DNA of 64,000 nt from Actinomycetota bacterium (GTDB lineage: Bacteria; Actinomycetota; Thermoleophilia; Solirubrobacterales; 70-9): assembly GCA_018268675.1 (NCBI GenBank), contig JAFDWB010000094.1:153053-217052 (forward strand), read 5' to 3'. The translations under genes were made by a program, and so were the position numbers. This document shows, in pieces, positions 25,116 to 31,905 of this stretch. Below the pieces are notes generated by a model. That model was not told the origin of the DNA, did not search any database, and saw nothing but the letters and a program-made list of their open reading frames with translations. The first letter of the stretch is position 1; each line of letters begins with the position of its first letter.

Positions 25116-25880
25116 GTGGCGGGACGGGGCAAGGCGAAAGGGAAGGGGGTGCGGGTGGTCGTGCGGGGGCGGGTGCAGGGCATCGGCTTCCGCGAAGCGA
25201 CGGTGCGGCGGGCGGCGGCGCTCGGGGTGTTCGGGTGGGTGCGGAACGGGGACGACGGCACGCTGCTCGTCCATGCCGAGGGGGCGGAGGAGGCGGTCGA
25301 TGCGTTGGTGGAGTGGCTCGGGGAGGGGCCGCGCGGGGCGGCGGTCGCGGAGGTCGAGGTGGAGAAGGGGAAGGTCGAAGGCCATGAGCAGTTCGCGATC
25401 CGCGGGATCGCCGCCGGGGTCTTCGTCGTCCAGGAGCACCAGGCGACGGCGCATCACTGGGACCTGCGGCTCGAGGTCGACGGGGTGATGCGCTCCTGGG
25501 CGGTGCCGAAAGGGCCCTCGATGGACCCGGCGCAGAAACGACTCGCGGTGCAGGTCGAGGACCACGAGAAGTCCCACAACGATTTCGAAGGGCGCGCGGG
25601 GGAGGGCGGCGTGATCGTCTGGGACCGCGGCACCTACGAGCAGGGCGGCCGGGTGGCCTGGCCGGAGGCGCTCGAGCGCGGGCACGCGGTCTTCGTCCTC
25701 CACGGCGAGAAGCTCGAGGGCGGCTTCGCCCTGCAGCGCACGCGACCGGGGGAGAAGCCGCAGTGGCTCCTGATCAAGCGCAAGGACGACGCCGCGCGCC
25801 CGGGCTCCGACGTGGTCGCCGAGGCCCCTCGATCGGTGGTGAGCGGCCGGACGCTCGCCGACGTCGTCGCCGGCGACTGA
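25116..25880 (+). CDS. acylphosphatase-LigD 3'-phosphoesterase fusion
   Basis: The protein is 254 aa from GTG 25116. Residues ~14-90 are an acylphosphatase domain (VVVRGRVQGIGFREATVRRAA, GWVRNGDDGTL), with the catalytic Arg and the Asn of GWVRN present. Residues ~100-230 are a phosphoesterase (PE) domain as in bacterial LigD: FVVQEHQATAHHWDLRLEVDG, SWAVPKGPSMDP, VEDHEKSHNDFEG, VIVWDRGTY. PE domains remove 3'-phosphates or ribonucleotides at DNA ends during NHEJ. The fusion is unusual and no ligase or Ku gene is adjacent. A likely SOS-controlled gene follows. Confidence 0.88.
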   Translation: MAGRGKAKGKGVRVVVRGRVQGIGFREATVRRAAALGVFGWVRNGDDGTLLVHAEGAEEAVDALVEWLGEGPRGAAVAEVEVEKGKVEGHEQFAIRGIAAGVFVVQEHQATAHHWDLRLEVDGVMRSWAVPKGPSMDPAQKRLAVQVEDHEKSHNDFEGRAGEGGVIVWDRGTYEQGGRVAWPEALERGHAVFVLHGEKLEGGFALQRTRPGEKPQWLLIKRKDDAARPGSDVVAEAPRSVVSGRTLADVVAGD

Positions 25881-25936
25881 GCCCCGGCGCAGCTTTCCTT
25901 GCAGATCCCCTTTTCCGCCGCGGGTGATGGCACACT

Positions 25937-25950
25937 CGAACATATGTTCG
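25937..25950. promoter_or_regulatory. LexA (SOS/Cheo) box overlapping a start codon
   Basis: CGAACATATGTTCG is a perfect 14-base palindrome identical to the consensus LexA box of Bacillus and mycobacteria. The ATG of the next gene (25944-25946) lies in its centre. Repression by occupancy of the transcription or translation start is expected, and a leaderless transcript is likely because no ribosome site is visible upstream. Confidence 0.85.
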
Positions 25951-26282
25951 TAGAAACGCATGACATAGACGCGATTGGGCTCCGCGACGGGGTCGCGGAG
26001 GTGGAGACGAGCGAGCGGCGGCCGCTGCTGCGGGTGGTTCATGACGCCGACCGGGAGCGCGAGGCGCAGGCGATCATCCTGCGGCTCGTCCTCACAGAAC
26101 GGCCCGCGGAACTGCGGACCTGCGCGGTGATGGCGCGGATCGGCGATCCCGAGATGGCCGGTCGGGCGATCACGGCACTGGTCGAGGCCGGGCTGCTGCT
26201 GAAGGTCGACGAGTACGTCCTCGCGACGACCGCCGCGGTCGACCTCCACGCGCTCGGCAACACCGCCCCGCAGGCCGCCTGA
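25944..26282 (+). CDS. small winged-helix-like protein, predicted SOS-regulated
   Basis: The protein is 112 aa from ATG 25944, chosen because it sits in the LexA box and the upstream extension looks non-coding. The C-terminal half (MARIGDPEMAGRAITALVEAGLLLKVDEYV) reads like a helix-turn-helix plus wing; the N-terminal half is acidic. I do not recognise the family. Regulation by LexA is inferred from the box. It could be a DNA-damage-inducible regulator or an accessory of the repair-type fusion gene upstream. Confidence 0.75.
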   Translation: MFVETHDIDAIGLRDGVAEVETSERRPLLRVVHDADREREAQAIILRLVLTERPAELRTCAVMARIGDPEMAGRAITALVEAGLLLKVDEYVLATTAAVDLHALGNTAPQAA

Positions 26283-26315
26283 GTCGCCGCGACGCCCGCC
26301 GCCTAAGCTCCATCC

Positions 26316-27248
26316 ATGGCGGTGGAGCTGCCACAGCGGGTGGCGATGCGCGAGGTCGGGCCGCGGGACGGGTTCCAGAACGAGCCGGAGACGATCGCGA
26401 CCGCGGACAAGATCCGCCTCCTCGACATGCTCTCGGCGACCGGGGTGGGGCGGATCGAGGTGACCTCCTTCGTGCGCGCCGACGTGATCCCGCAGCTCGC
26501 CGACGGCGCCGAGGTGCTCGAAGGGATCGAGCGGCGGCCCGGCGTCTCCTTCTCCGTCCTGATCCCCAACGAGCGCGGGCTGGAGCGGGCGCTGCCGCTG
26601 CGCGAGCGCTTCGACGAGATCAGCGTCTTCCTCTCCGCCTCGGAGTCCCACAACCGCGCCAACGTGAACCGCTCGGTCGCCGACTCGCTCGCAGGCCTCG
26701 AGCCGACCCTCGCCGCCGCGGGCGCCGCCGGTCTGCGCCGCGAGGGCGTCATCTCGACCTCCTTCGGCTGCCCCTACGAGGGCGCGGTGCCGGCCGAGCG
26801 CGTCTTCGCGATCGCCGAGCGGCTGATCGCCGCAGGCTGCGAGGAGATCGCCTTCGGCGACACCACCGGGATGGCCAACCCGCGCCAGGTCCGCGAGTTT
26901 TTCGCCGCCGCCCGCGAGCGCCTCGCCGGGGTCGAGCTCACCGCCCACTTCCACAACACCCGCGGGCAGGGCCTCGCCAACGTGCTCGCCGCGCTGGAGG
27001 AGGGGATCGCGTCCTTCGAGGCCAGCTTCGGCGAGCTCGGCGGCTGTCCGGTCCCGCCCGGCTCGACCGGCAACGTCTCCAGCGAGGACGTCGTCTCGAT
27101 GCTCCACGAGATGGGGATCGAGACCGGCATCGACCTGCCCGCGCTGATCGCCGCCTCGCGCGCCGCGCAGGAGGTGCTCGGCCGCCCGCTCGGCGCCCAC
27201 GTGCTGCGCGCCGGGCCGGTTGACTGGCGAGTCGGCCAGTCCCAATAA
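26316..27248 (+). CDS. hydroxymethylglutaryl-CoA lyase
   Basis: The protein is 310 aa. The N-terminal REVGPRDGFQNEP holds the catalytic Asp and metal site; VEVTSF-type strand RIEVTSFV, the AHFHNTRGQG metal loop and the catalytic cysteine loop GELGGCPVPPGSTGNVSSED are all intact. It cleaves HMG-CoA to acetyl-CoA and acetoacetate, the last step of leucine breakdown. The acyl-CoA carboxylase beta subunit follows 9 bases later, supporting a leucine/isovalerate operon. The biotin carboxylase and methylglutaconyl hydratase genes are not here. Confidence 0.93.
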   Translation: MAVELPQRVAMREVGPRDGFQNEPETIATADKIRLLDMLSATGVGRIEVTSFVRADVIPQLADGAEVLEGIERRPGVSFSVLIPNERGLERALPLRERFDEISVFLSASESHNRANVNRSVADSLAGLEPTLAAAGAAGLRREGVISTSFGCPYEGAVPAERVFAIAERLIAAGCEEIAFGDTTGMANPRQVREFFAAARERLAGVELTAHFHNTRGQGLANVLAALEEGIASFEASFGELGGCPVPPGSTGNVSSEDVVSMLHEMGIETGIDLPALIAASRAAQEVLGRPLGAHVLRAGPVDWRVGQSQ

Positions 27249-27257
27249 GCTCCCTCC

Positions 27258-28778
27258 ATGACCGAGTTCGGAGAGGCGGTCGCCGCCGCGCTGGCGGGCG
27301 GCCCGGAGCGCCACCGCGAGAAGACCGCGGCGCAGGGCAAGCTGCCGGTGCGCGAGCGCGTCGCCCGCCTCGTCGACCCCGGCTCCTTCGCCGAGGAGGG
27401 CCTGCTCGCCAATTGGGAGCAGGACGGGCTCGGCGCCGACGGCGTGCTCACCGGGTTGGCCCGGATCGACTCGCGCCCGGTCGCGCTGATGGCCAACGAC
27501 CCGACCGTGAAGGCGGGCTCCTGGGGGCCGAAGACGGTGGAGAAGATCCTCCGCGTCCAGGAGCGGGCGCTGAAGCTGCAGGTCCCGATCGTCTACGTGG
27601 TCGATTCGGCGGGCGCGCGGATCACCGAGCAGGTGCAGATGTTCCCGGGGCGGCGCGGCGCCGGGCGCATCTTCCACAACGAGGTGCGCCTCTCCGGCCA
27701 GGTGCCGCAGGTCTGCCTCCTGCTCGGCCCGAGCGCCGCGGGCGGCGCCTACATCCCGGCCTTCTGCGACGTCGTGATCATGCGCGACGGCAACGCCTCG
27801 ATGTACCTGGGGTCGCCGCGGATGGCCGAGATGGTGATCGGCGAGAAGGTGACGCTCGAGGAGATGGGCGGGGCGCGGATGCACACCGGAGTCTCCGGCT
27901 GCGGCCACTTCCTGGTGAAGTCCGACGAGGAGGCGATCGACCTCGCCCGCCGCTACCTGTCCTATATGCCCGGCAACTGGCGCGAGGAGCCGCCGCCCGA
28001 GCCGCCCGCCGCGCCCGCGTCGGACGCCGCGATCGACGCGATCGTTCCCGCCGACGAGAACGTCCCCTTCGACATGCGCGAGGTGCTCGACGTCCTCCTC
28101 GACGCCCATTCCTTCCTCGAGGTCCACAAGCGCTGGGCGAAAGAGCTGATCGTCGGATACGGGCGGCTCGACGGCCGCGCGGTCGGGGTCGTCGCCAACC
28201 AGCCGCGCCAGAAAGGTGGCGTCCTCTTCGTCGACTCCGCCGACAAGGCGGCCCGCTTCATCCAGACGTGCAACGCCTTCAACGTGCCGCTGTTGTTCCT
28301 CGCCGACGTGCCCGGGTTCATGATCGGGACCGCGGTCGAGCGCCAGGGGATCATCCGTCACGGCGCCAAGATGATCAGCGCGGTGAGCGAAGCGACGGTG
28401 CCGAAAATCTCGGTGATCGTCCGCAAGGCCTACGGGGCGGGGCTCTACGCGATGGCGGGACCCGCCTTCGAGCCCGACTGCTGCATCGCCCTGCCGGGCG
28501 CCTCGATCGCGGTGATGGGACCGGAGGCCGCCGTCAACGCCGTCTTCTTCAACCAGATCCAGGCGATCGAGGATGAGGCGGAGCGGGCCGCCTTCGTCGC
28601 CGCCCGGCGCGAGGAGTACGCCGCCGACATCGACCTCCTGCACCTGGCCTCGGAGCTGGTCCTCGACGCGATCGTCGAGCCGCGGGACCTGCGCGCCGAG
28701 CTGATCCGCCGCTTCGCCCTCGTCGCCACCGGGCGGCGCGAGTTCGCGGCGCGCCGCAATCCCGTCACGCCCGCCTGA
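27258..28778 (+). CDS. acyl-CoA carboxylase beta subunit (methylcrotonyl-CoA type)
   Basis: The protein is 506 aa with two crotonase-like carboxyltransferase halves: QERALKLQVPIVYVVDSAGARITEQ and LGPSAAGGAYIPAFCD in the first, VDSADKAARFIQTCNAFNVPLLFLADVPGFM and RKAYGAGLYAMAGPAFEPD in the second, giving the two oxyanion holes. It transfers CO2 from biotin to an acyl-CoA. Its place directly after HMG-CoA lyase favours methylcrotonyl-CoA; propionyl- or geranyl-CoA forms are alternatives. The biotinylated alpha subunit is absent from the window. Confidence 0.93.
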   Translation: MTEFGEAVAAALAGGPERHREKTAAQGKLPVRERVARLVDPGSFAEEGLLANWEQDGLGADGVLTGLARIDSRPVALMANDPTVKAGSWGPKTVEKILRVQERALKLQVPIVYVVDSAGARITEQVQMFPGRRGAGRIFHNEVRLSGQVPQVCLLLGPSAAGGAYIPAFCDVVIMRDGNASMYLGSPRMAEMVIGEKVTLEEMGGARMHTGVSGCGHFLVKSDEEAIDLARRYLSYMPGNWREEPPPEPPAAPASDAAIDAIVPADENVPFDMREVLDVLLDAHSFLEVHKRWAKELIVGYGRLDGRAVGVVANQPRQKGGVLFVDSADKAARFIQTCNAFNVPLLFLADVPGFMIGTAVERQGIIRHGAKMISAVSEATVPKISVIVRKAYGAGLYAMAGPAFEPDCCIALPGASIAVMGPEAAVNAVFFNQIQAIEDEAERAAFVAARREEYAADIDLLHLASELVLDAIVEPRDLRAELIRRFALVATGRREFAARRNPVTPA

Positions 28779-28847
28779 GCGCGGCGCGGGGCGCCCGTCG
28801 AGGCCCGCGTTCAGGGCGCCTTGAGGCGGCGCCGCTACCGTTTCCGG

Positions 28848-29522
28848 ATGTCCCGCAAGGTCAAAACGCCGCTGCTTGCTGCGCTCGCCTGCGCCGTGGC
28901 GATCGCCCCGCTGGCCGCCGTCGCCTACGCGGTGGGCCCGTTCCAGCACCTCGACCTGCGCGTCTTCTTCCACCTGCGCCGCGAAGAAGGCCCGATCAAC
29001 GGGCTCGCCTCGGTGCTGGTCAACCTCGGCGACCTGACCTCGCTGCTGATCGGGCTCGCGGCCGTGTGCGCGCTCGGCCTGCGCTGGGGACGGCGGCGCG
29101 AGATGGTGGCCGCGCTGGTCGTCGTCGCGGGCGCCAACCTGACCACCCAGCTGCTCAAGGTGACGCTCGAACACGCCCGCCACCAGGCCTTCGAACACGG
29201 CATCGAACTCCCCTGGGCGAACTCCTTCCCCAGCGGCCACACGACGGCGGCCGCCTCGATCGCGATCGCGCTCCTCCTGGTCGCCCCCGCCGCGCACCGG
29301 CTCGCCGCCGCCGTGGTGGGCGCGGCGTTGACCGCGGCGGTCGGGTTCTCGGTGGTGATCCTCGGCTGGCACTACCCGAGCGACGTGCTCGGCGGCCTGC
29401 TCGTAGTCGGCGCCTGGGGCTTCGCCGCCCTCGCCTGGCTGCGCCGGCAGTCCGATTCCGACCGCGCCCCACGCACCCGTGAGCACCGCCGCCGGCCCGA
29501 CCTGGCCGTCTCCGCCGATTAG
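28848..29522 (+). CDS. PAP2-family membrane phosphatase
   Basis: The protein is 224 aa from ATG 28848. Six hydrophobic helices carry the three PAP2 motifs: KVTLEHARH (a variant of KxxxxxxRP), SFPSGHTTAAA and SVVILGWHYPSDVLGG. It dephosphorylates lipid phosphates (phosphatidic acid or undecaprenyl-PP) at the outer membrane face. The first-motif Pro is His here, which is seen in some family members. Glu is mostly GAA. Confidence 0.88.
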   Translation: MSRKVKTPLLAALACAVAIAPLAAVAYAVGPFQHLDLRVFFHLRREEGPINGLASVLVNLGDLTSLLIGLAAVCALGLRWGRRREMVAALVVVAGANLTTQLLKVTLEHARHQAFEHGIELPWANSFPSGHTTAAASIAIALLLVAPAAHRLAAAVVGAALTAAVGFSVVILGWHYPSDVLGGLLVVGAWGFAALAWLRRQSDSDRAPRTREHRRRPDLAVSAD

Positions 29523-29551
29523 ACCGCTCTACAGTTCCCTCGCGTGCCCGC

Positions 29552-29635
29552 GCCGGAGTGGCGGAATTGGCATACGCGATCGACTCAAAATCGATTGCCC
29601 TTACGGGCTTGAGGGTTCGAGTCCCTCCTCCGGCA
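29552..29635 (+). tRNA. tRNA-Leu (CAA)
   Basis: Acceptor GCCGGAG pairs with CTCCGGC; anticodon stem ATCGA/TCGAT encloses CTCAAAA, giving anticodon CAA; the variable arm is long, as in class II tRNAs; the T arm is GAGGGTTCGAGTCCCTC. The discriminator is A. No CCA is encoded. Confidence 0.95.
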
Positions 29636-29656
29636 TCGCCGCCCCTCCGGGCAGGG

Positions 29657-30181
29657 TCAGGCGGGCTGCGGTGCGGCGCCGCCTGAGCCCGCGCCGTAGT
29701 CCTCGCCGTTGCCGATCGGGCGCTCCTCCTCGATGTTCCAGCCCTGGTTGAAGCCGTAGAGGGCGACGACGATCACCGCCAGCTGGACGACCATCAGCGC
29801 CAGCACCAGGATCCCGACCAGCGAGGAGGAGAAGAGCGCCTGGCTGAACCCCGCCTTGTCGCGGGCGAACCAGCTGTTGGCGCCGACGGCGCAGAAGATC
29901 GCCAGGATCATCGACAGCGCCGCCGCCAGCGGCAGGATCCCGCGGCGCCAGCGCGCCACCAGGATGGCGAAGAAGAAATACAGCAGCGCGTAGATCGCAC
30001 AGACGATCCCCATCCCGTTGCCGCCCTCGAGCACGCTCCAGCCCCCGATCGTGATCAGCCCCGCCAACCCCGCGGTCAGCAGCAACAGCAGCACGATCAG
30101 CCACTTGGTGGTCACCGACCCAGGCTTCTCCCGATTCGGCCGCCACAACTCGTAGCCCGGTCTCACCTCCCCTACAGGCAC
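29657..30181 (-). CDS. four-helix integral membrane protein, unknown
   Basis: The protein is 174 aa from GTG 30181. A basic N-terminus precedes four hydrophobic segments at about residues 25-45, 55-75, 80-100 and 115-145, then an acidic tail (NIEEERPIGNGEDYG). I do not recognise a family. The gene lies between two tRNA-Leu genes, on the opposite strand. Confidence 0.65.
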   Translation of the reverse strand: MPVGEVRPGYELWRPNREKPGSVTTKWLIVLLLLLTAGLAGLITIGGWSVLEGGNGMGIVCAIYALLYFFFAILVARWRRGILPLAAALSMILAIFCAVGANSWFARDKAGFSQALFSSSLVGILVLALMVVQLAVIVVALYGFNQGWNIEEERPIGNGEDYGAGSGGAAPQPA

Positions 30182-30247
30182 GCCACGATCATAGAATCTG
30201 TCCTCGACGCGGCATTGACCGCGGGTTAAGCCCGTCTAGGGCACCGC

Positions 30248-30332
30248 GCGGGCGTGGCGGAATTGGAATACGCGCCAGGTTTAGGTCCTGGTGGGCCTTC
30301 GGCCCGTGGGGGTTCAAGTCCCTCCGCCCGCA
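30248..30332 (+). tRNA. tRNA-Leu (TAG)
   Basis: Acceptor GCGGGCG pairs with CGCCCGC; anticodon stem CCAGG/CCTGG encloses TTTAGGT, giving anticodon TAG; the long variable arm GGGCCTTCGGCCC confirms class II. The discriminator is A and no CCA is encoded. The HicAB genes follow 54 bases downstream. Confidence 0.95.
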
Positions 30333-30386
30333 TCTTCCGCGGCCCCCGCGTCGGAGCGGGGAGTTCCTCGGCTAGCGTAACCGGCG

Positions 30387-30587
30387 GTGCCCGAGACGCA
30401 GAGACAGTGGATCAAGAAGCTCCAGGTGGCTGGCTGGGTCCTGGAGCGCGGTGGCAAGCACCAGGTCAAGATGACGAAACCGGGCTGTCGGCCGATCACG
30501 CTACCTGAGAACAAGCGAAGGGCTTATTCGAGAGGATTCGAGGCACAGCTCAGGCGCGAGATGAAGGTAGCCGAGAAGGGCGACTGA
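30387..30587 (+). CDS. hicA: HicA-type mRNA interferase toxin
   Basis: The protein is 66 aa from GTG 30387. The small dsRBD-like fold is evident: WIKKLQVAGWVLERGGKHQVKM with the catalytic His25 in the GGKH position, then TKPGCRPITLPE. HicA cleaves mRNA. It is followed almost immediately by hicB, in the usual toxin-first order. Base composition is less GC-rich than its neighbours, and the site just after a tRNA gene suggests acquisition by transfer. Confidence 0.85.
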   Translation: MPETQRQWIKKLQVAGWVLERGGKHQVKMTKPGCRPITLPENKRRAYSRGFEAQLRREMKVAEKGD

Positions 30588-30588
30588 G

Positions 30589-30891
30589 GTGGATCGTAGC
30601 CCCATAGATGCGGGCGAAGACGCGTCTGGTGGGCTACCCTTGCCTTGGATGTCCGACCGTCATCTGCACTTCAAGATTCGCCAGGAGGAGGGTTCCTTCT
30701 GGGCCACTGTTGACGAGTATCCAGGTGTGCTCGCCACCGGGGACGATTTGGAGGAGCTGCGGGCGAGCCTCGAGGAGGGTATCCAGATGATGAAGGCAGC
30801 GCCCGGTGAAGCGCTTCCCCAGATCCGCCTCTCTCCGTTGAAGCTCGAGTCGAGCGAGACGCCGGCGAGCGCCGAGCTTCTTCCGGCCTGA
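30589..30891 (+). CDS. hicB: HicB-type antitoxin
   Basis: The protein is 100 aa from GTG 30589; ATG 30649 (80 aa) is an equally good start because the HicB fold begins there (HLHFKIRQEEGSFWATVDEYP). GVLATGDDLEELRASLEEGIQMM completes the partial RNase H-like fold. The C-terminus lacks an obvious DNA-binding helix-turn-helix or ribbon, so autoregulation is uncertain. It binds and blocks HicA. It converges with a sigma-factor gene. Confidence 0.85.
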   Translation: MDRSPIDAGEDASGGLPLPWMSDRHLHFKIRQEEGSFWATVDEYPGVLATGDDLEELRASLEEGIQMMKAAPGEALPQIRLSPLKLESSETPASAELLPA

Positions 30892-30907
30892 CCCGGCTTG
30901 TGATCGG

Positions 30908-31786
30908 CTAGGCCGCGAGCCGCTCCAGGTCGAGCGCGGCCAGGCGGGCCGGGTCGGCGAGGAAGTCGACACCGGCGATCCGGCCTTCGCGGACGCGGAC
31001 GGCGCCTACCGAGAGGGGTTTGCCGGCGAAAAAGGTGACGATGCCGACCGCGCCGTTGACGCGGGCGAGGTGGGCCTCGGCGCCGGTGGTGGCGAAGGCG
31101 CGGGCCTGGCGGAGGACGGCGTCGGCGCCGCGGACCTCGGTGAGCTCGCGGTCGGGGCCGAAGTCGGCGCGGAAGACGACGTCGGGGTGGAGGACGTGGA
31201 GGAGGCGGTCGAAGTCGCCTTCGCGGGAGGCGGCGACGAAGGCCTCGACCACCTCGCGCTGGGCGTCGAGGTCGGGGTCCGGGGACGGGTCGGCGGCGCG
31301 CAGGCGGCGGCGCCCGCGGCTGGCGAGCTGCCTCGCGGCGGCGGGGGTGCGGTCGAGGATCGGGGCGATCTCCTCGAAGGAGACGCCGAACATGTCGTGG
31401 AGGACGAAAGCCAGGCGCTCCGCCGGGTTGAGGGTTTCCAGCACGATCAGCATCGCGATGCCGATCGAGTCGGCGAGCAGCGCCTCGTGCTCGGGGTCGG
31501 TGCCGTCGATCGGGTCGACGATCGGGTCCGGCACCCGTAGGTCGAGGGGCTGCTCGCGGCGGGTGTCGCGGGCGCGCAGCATGTTCAGACAGATGCGCGC
31601 GACGACGGTGGTGAGCCAGCCGCCGAGGTTCTCGATCGCCTCGGCGTCGCTGCGGTCGAGGCGCAGCCAGGCCTCCTGGACCGCGTCGTCGGCCTCCCCG
31701 GTCGAGCCGAGCATCCGGTAGGCGACCGCCCGCAGGCGCGGCCGTTGCTGCTCGAACGCGGCGACGATCGGGTTGCCTTCGGTCAT
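30908..31786 (-). CDS. ECF41-like (SigJ-type) sigma factor with SnoaL-like domain
   Basis: The protein is 292 aa from ATG 31786 (ribosome site AAGGGGG). Region 2: LRAVAYRMLGSTGEADDAVQEAWLR; region 4: LNPAERLAFVLHDMFGVSFEEIA and TPAAARQLASRGRRRL. The last ~110 residues are a SnoaL/NTF2-like fold (EAFVAASREGDFDRLLHVLHPD), which in ECF41/SigJ factors replaces a separate anti-sigma factor. The tail FLADPARL resembles the group's NPDKL motif. The usual carboxymuconolactone-type partner gene is not adjacent. Confidence 0.9.
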   Translation of the reverse strand: MTEGNPIVAAFEQQRPRLRAVAYRMLGSTGEADDAVQEAWLRLDRSDAEAIENLGGWLTTVVARICLNMLRARDTRREQPLDLRVPDPIVDPIDGTDPEHEALLADSIGIAMLIVLETLNPAERLAFVLHDMFGVSFEEIAPILDRTPAAARQLASRGRRRLRAADPSPDPDLDAQREVVEAFVAASREGDFDRLLHVLHPDVVFRADFGPDRELTEVRGADAVLRQARAFATTGAEAHLARVNGAVGIVTFFAGKPLSVGAVRVREGRIAGVDFLADPARLAALDLERLAA

Positions 31787-31905
31787 CGTTTTGCCCCCTT
31801 TCGCTGGTGTCATTGGAACAGACCCGCGGCGCGTCGGCGATGTGACAGGACGCTCGGGCGGCGGTAGCGTCTGAGCGGCTCGGACGGGGAGACCGGCGCG
31901 TCGTC

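Noticed and set aside
25008..29486. A 1492-codon open frame on the minus strand
   Set aside because: It runs antisense to several well-identified genes (LigD-like fusion, HMG-CoA lyase, carboxylase, PAP2). In GC-rich DNA the opposite frame stays open by codon bias; its composition is Arg/Gly/Asp-rich low complexity.
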